Assembly: GCA_012727965.1 (NCBI GenBank)
Contig: JAAYFZ010000321.1
Span: 1-17,324, forward strand
DNA from: Clostridiaceae bacterium
Lineage (GTDB): Bacteria; Bacillota; Clostridia; Saccharofermentanales; UBA5734
Length of the DNA: 17,324 bases
Direction of reading: 5' to 3'
Part shown: piece by piece, positions 14,837-17,324 of the stretch
Position numbering within the stretch: position 1 is the first letter of the stretch
Layout: every line of letters starts with the position of its first letter
The notes under the pieces: model-generated
The model's database searches: none
What the model was told of the DNA's origin: nothing
The model's input: the letters and a program-made list of their open reading frames with translations, nothing else
Program-made: the position numbers and the translations under genes

Positions 14837-17314
14837 ATGGCCAAACAACTATTTGTAAAACCGGAAGATGTAAGAGCACCAGGCTGGATTGAATTCGAGA
14901 ATATTCCAGTTAACCAGTATCAGAAGAAGCCCAGCGAAGAAGCTGGCAACTTCTCCAAGGATGATCTGCTGAGGATCTATCGCGATATGCGCATGATCCG
15001 TGAATTTGAGAACATGCTTTATTCGATCAAAACGACCAATAGCTATAATGGTCTGGAATATAACAATCCAGGTCCTGCTCATTTGTCGATCGGCCAGGAG
15101 GCAGCTGCCGTCGGTCAGGCTTATCACCTTGATAAGAATGACTTCATTTTCGGTTCGCACCGCAGCCATGGTGAGATCATCGCCAAGAGTCTGTCAGCGA
15201 TCCAGAAGCTTTCTGATCAGGAGCTGCTTGATATTATGGAAGGCTTCCTCGAAGGCGCTATCTGGAAAATTGTTGAGAAGAATAATGCCGGCAAGGATCG
15301 TTCAGTTAAGGAACTGGCAATCGATTTCCTGATCTACGGCACACTTGCTGAGGTTTTCGCGAAAAACACAGGCTTCCACAAAGGCCTTGGCGGATCTATG
15401 CATGCTTTCTTCCTGCCCTTTGGTGTTTACCCCAATAATGCAATCGTTGGTGGTTCTGCCGACATCTCAGTTGGTGCTGCTCTCTATAAGAAGATCAATA
15501 GCAAACCCGGTATCGTTATCTGCAATATCGGCGACGGCTCTATGGGCTGTGGTCCCGTATGGGAAGGCCTGATGATGTCAGCTATGGATCAGTTCCAGGA
15601 GTTGTGGGAAGGTGATATGAAGGGCGGTCTGCCGTTGATCTTCAATATCATGAATAACCAGTATGCTATGGGCGGTCAGACACGCGGCGAGACAATGGGC
15701 TATGATTTCGTAGCCAGAATCGGTGCCGGCGTCAATCCGGATCAGATGCATGCCGAGCGTATCGATGGTTATAATCCGATGGCTGTTATCGATGCTATGT
15801 CCAGAAAAATGGATATCCTCAAGGAGAAGAACGGACCTGTTCTACTTGATACAGTTACATATCGTTATGCCGGTCATTCTCCTTCCGATGCGGATTCATA
15901 TCGTACAACAGAGGAAAAAGAAGCCTGGGAGAGAGAAGATTCAATTCAAGCATTCCGTGCTGATCTGATTATGGCTGGTGTCGTATCAGAAGCTGATTTC
16001 GAGGCTGTTGATGATTTCGTTGTCAGTACTGTTACCTCGGCGGTTTCACTCGCAATCGATCCTGATATCTCTCCTCGTATGGATCTGAATAAGACTCCTG
16101 ATGCTATCGAGAAAATCATGTTCTCAAATCAGAAAGTCGCCAAGATGGAAGATCGTCCGGTCGACATGCTGCAAAAACGTGAAGATAACTTCCGTGTTCA
16201 GCAGATCGCCCGCAAGTCACGCTTTGCTTATGATGAGAATGGCAAGCCTGTTTCTAAAAACAAGGTATATCAGCTGCGTGATGGTCTCTTCGAGGCTATT
16301 ATCGACAAATTCTATGAGGACCCGACTCTTGTCGCCTATGGTGAAGAGAATCGTGACTGGGGCGGTGCTTTTGCCGTTTATCGTGGCCTGACTGAGGCTG
16401 TTCCTTATCACAGACTTTTTAACTCTCCTATTTCCGAAGGCGCTATTGTCGGATCAGCAGTTGGTTATGCTATGAGCGGTGGCCGTGCACTGGTCGAGCT
16501 GATGTATTGTGACTTCCTCGGCCGTGCCGGTGATGAAGTATTCAATCAGCTGCCCAAGTGGCAGGCAATGTCTGCTGGTATTTTGAAAATGCCGGTTGTA
16601 GTACGTGTTTCAGTTGGTTCGAAATATGGTGCTCAGCATTCACAGGACTGGACTTCGCTCTGTGCACAGATTCCTGGGCTAAAAGTTGTCTTCCCGGTTA
16701 CTCCATATGATGCCAAGGGCTTGATGACATCTGCTCTTAACGGTACTGATCCTGTTCTCTTCTTCGAGAGTCAGAGAATCTACGACATAGCCGAGCAGTT
16801 CCATGAGGGCGGTGTACCAGAGCAGAGCTATGAGATCGAGATTGGTGATCCTGACGTCAAGAGAGCCGGTTCTGATCTGACGATCCTTACTATCGGTGCG
16901 ACACTGTATCGTGCCCTCGATGCTGCCAAGATCTTCGAAGAAAAATTTGGTATCAGTGTTGAAGTTATTGATGCTCGTACTATGGTTCCATTTGACTACG
17001 AAAAGGTAGTGGCATCCGTTAAGAAGACTGGTAAAATCATAGTTGCAGGCGATGCTTGTGATCGCGGATCATACCTTAGCGATCTGGCCAGAAACATTAA
17101 TGATCTTTGCTTCGATGACCTCGATGCTCCGGCAGTTGTTCTTGGTTCACGCAACTGGATCACACCTGCTTTTGAGCTGGAAGAGCATTTCTTCCCGCAG
17201 GCTGACTGGTTTGTCGATGCATATCATGAGAAGATTCAGCCAATCGAAGGCTATGTTGCAAAACAGAGCTTCAATGACGTTGAAATGATGCGCAGAAATA
17301 AGCTGGGCGTTTGA
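14837..17314 (+). CDS. 2-oxoacid/acetoin dehydrogenase-type E1, fused alpha-beta subunit, TPP-dependent
   Basis: Predicted thiamine-diphosphate decarboxylase/lyase component that cleaves the substrate and reductively acylates E2. The 825-residue product carries both halves in one chain. Alpha half (about 40-400): GSHRSHG (106-112), GLGGSMHAF (183-191), the TPP/Mg motif starting GDGS (232-235) and ending NNQYAM (273-278), and the YRYAGHSPSDADSYR loop (342-356). Beta half (about 475-825): GEENRDWGGAF, NSPISEGAIVG with Glu534, the ELMYCDF segment, GAQHSQ (598-603), IPGLKVVFP and a C-terminal transketolase-like domain. Two regions are longer than in typical E1 alpha chains: about 35-40 residues between RSHG and GGSMH, and about 10 within the TPP motif. 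GGAGG at 14825-14829 lies 20 bases after the E3 stop. The stop lies ten bases from the window end, so further operon genes may follow. The substrate is unknown: pyruvate, acetoin or a ketose-like hydroxyketone. Confidence 0.88.
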   Translation: MAKQLFVKPEDVRAPGWIEFENIPVNQYQKKPSEEAGNFSKDDLLRIYRDMRMIREFENMLYSIKTTNSYNGLEYNNPGPAHLSIGQEAAAVGQAYHLDKNDFIFGSHRSHGEIIAKSLSAIQKLSDQELLDIMEGFLEGAIWKIVEKNNAGKDRSVKELAIDFLIYGTLAEVFAKNTGFHKGLGGSMHAFFLPFGVYPNNAIVGGSADISVGAALYKKINSKPGIVICNIGDGSMGCGPVWEGLMMSAMDQFQELWEGDMKGGLPLIFNIMNNQYAMGGQTRGETMGYDFVARIGAGVNPDQMHAERIDGYNPMAVIDAMSRKMDILKEKNGPVLLDTVTYRYAGHSPSDADSYRTTEEKEAWEREDSIQAFRADLIMAGVVSEADFEAVDDFVVSTVTSAVSLAIDPDISPRMDLNKTPDAIEKIMFSNQKVAKMEDRPVDMLQKREDNFRVQQIARKSRFAYDENGKPVSKNKVYQLRDGLFEAIIDKFYEDPTLVAYGEENRDWGGAFAVYRGLTEAVPYHRLFNSPISEGAIVGSAVGYAMSGGRALVELMYCDFLGRAGDEVFNQLPKWQAMSAGILKMPVVVRVSVGSKYGAQHSQDWTSLCAQIPGLKVVFPVTPYDAKGLMTSALNGTDPVLFFESQRIYDIAEQFHEGGVPEQSYEIEIGDPDVKRAGSDLTILTIGATLYRALDAAKIFEEKFGISVEVIDARTMVPFDYEKVVASVKKTGKIIVAGDACDRGSYLSDLARNINDLCFDDLDAPAVVLGSRNWITPAFELEEHFFPQADWFVDAYHEKIQPIEGYVAKQSFNDVEMMRRNKLGV

Positions 17315-17324
17315 TCAGCAAGAA

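Overview
The window reads as chromosomal DNA of a low-to-middle G+C Gram-positive bacterium, most likely an anaerobic Bacillota/Clostridia-type organism. This rests on strong AGGAGG-type ribosome binding sites, sigma-A style promoters, and Clostridia-like versions of the AMP-binding ligase, the phosphotransferase-fold protein and the fused E1. That assignment is an inference; there is no rRNA or other taxonomic marker. I see no tRNA, CRISPR array, insertion sequence or phage gene.

Left part (1-7170): housekeeping and membrane functions in single-gene units. A PlsC-type lysophosphatidate acyltransferase (+) faces a CorA-type divalent cation channel (-). Across a 352-bp spacer carrying a good sigma-A promoter lies a Na+/phosphate cotransporter with a PhoU-like tail (+). 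Next is an unusual aminoglycoside-phosphotransferase-fold protein that appears to have lost both catalytic aspartates (+), converging on a long-chain acyl-CoA synthetase-like ligase (-). The ligase promoter has a perfect 17-bp palindrome sitting on its -35 box.

Right part (7195-17314): one coherent metabolic island. A DeoR-family regulator and a lipoate-protein ligase are read leftward. Divergently, a five-gene operon is read rightward: a SorE-like medium-chain (zinc-type) dehydrogenase, a sorbitol-6-phosphate-dehydrogenase-like SDR with a ~98-residue N-terminal extension, then a complete 2-oxoacid-dehydrogenase-type complex (E2 acyltransferase, E3 dihydrolipoyl dehydrogenase, and an 825-residue E1 with alpha and beta halves fused). 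The operon promoter (TTAACA, 16 bp, TGTTATAAT) is covered by two 15-bp TGTTA-N5-TAACA palindromes exactly 21 bp apart, very like the known E. coli DeoR operator, so control by the adjacent DeoR protein is likely.

Proposed logic (inference): a polyol or sugar (phosphate) is oxidised by the two dehydrogenases to a ketose or related alpha-hydroxyketone. The TPP/lipoamide complex then cleaves it oxidatively to an acyl-CoA, in the manner of acetoin dehydrogenase, with LplA supplying the lipoyl group on E2 Lys43. I know of no characterised pathway with this gene set; it is the best candidate here for an undescribed system.
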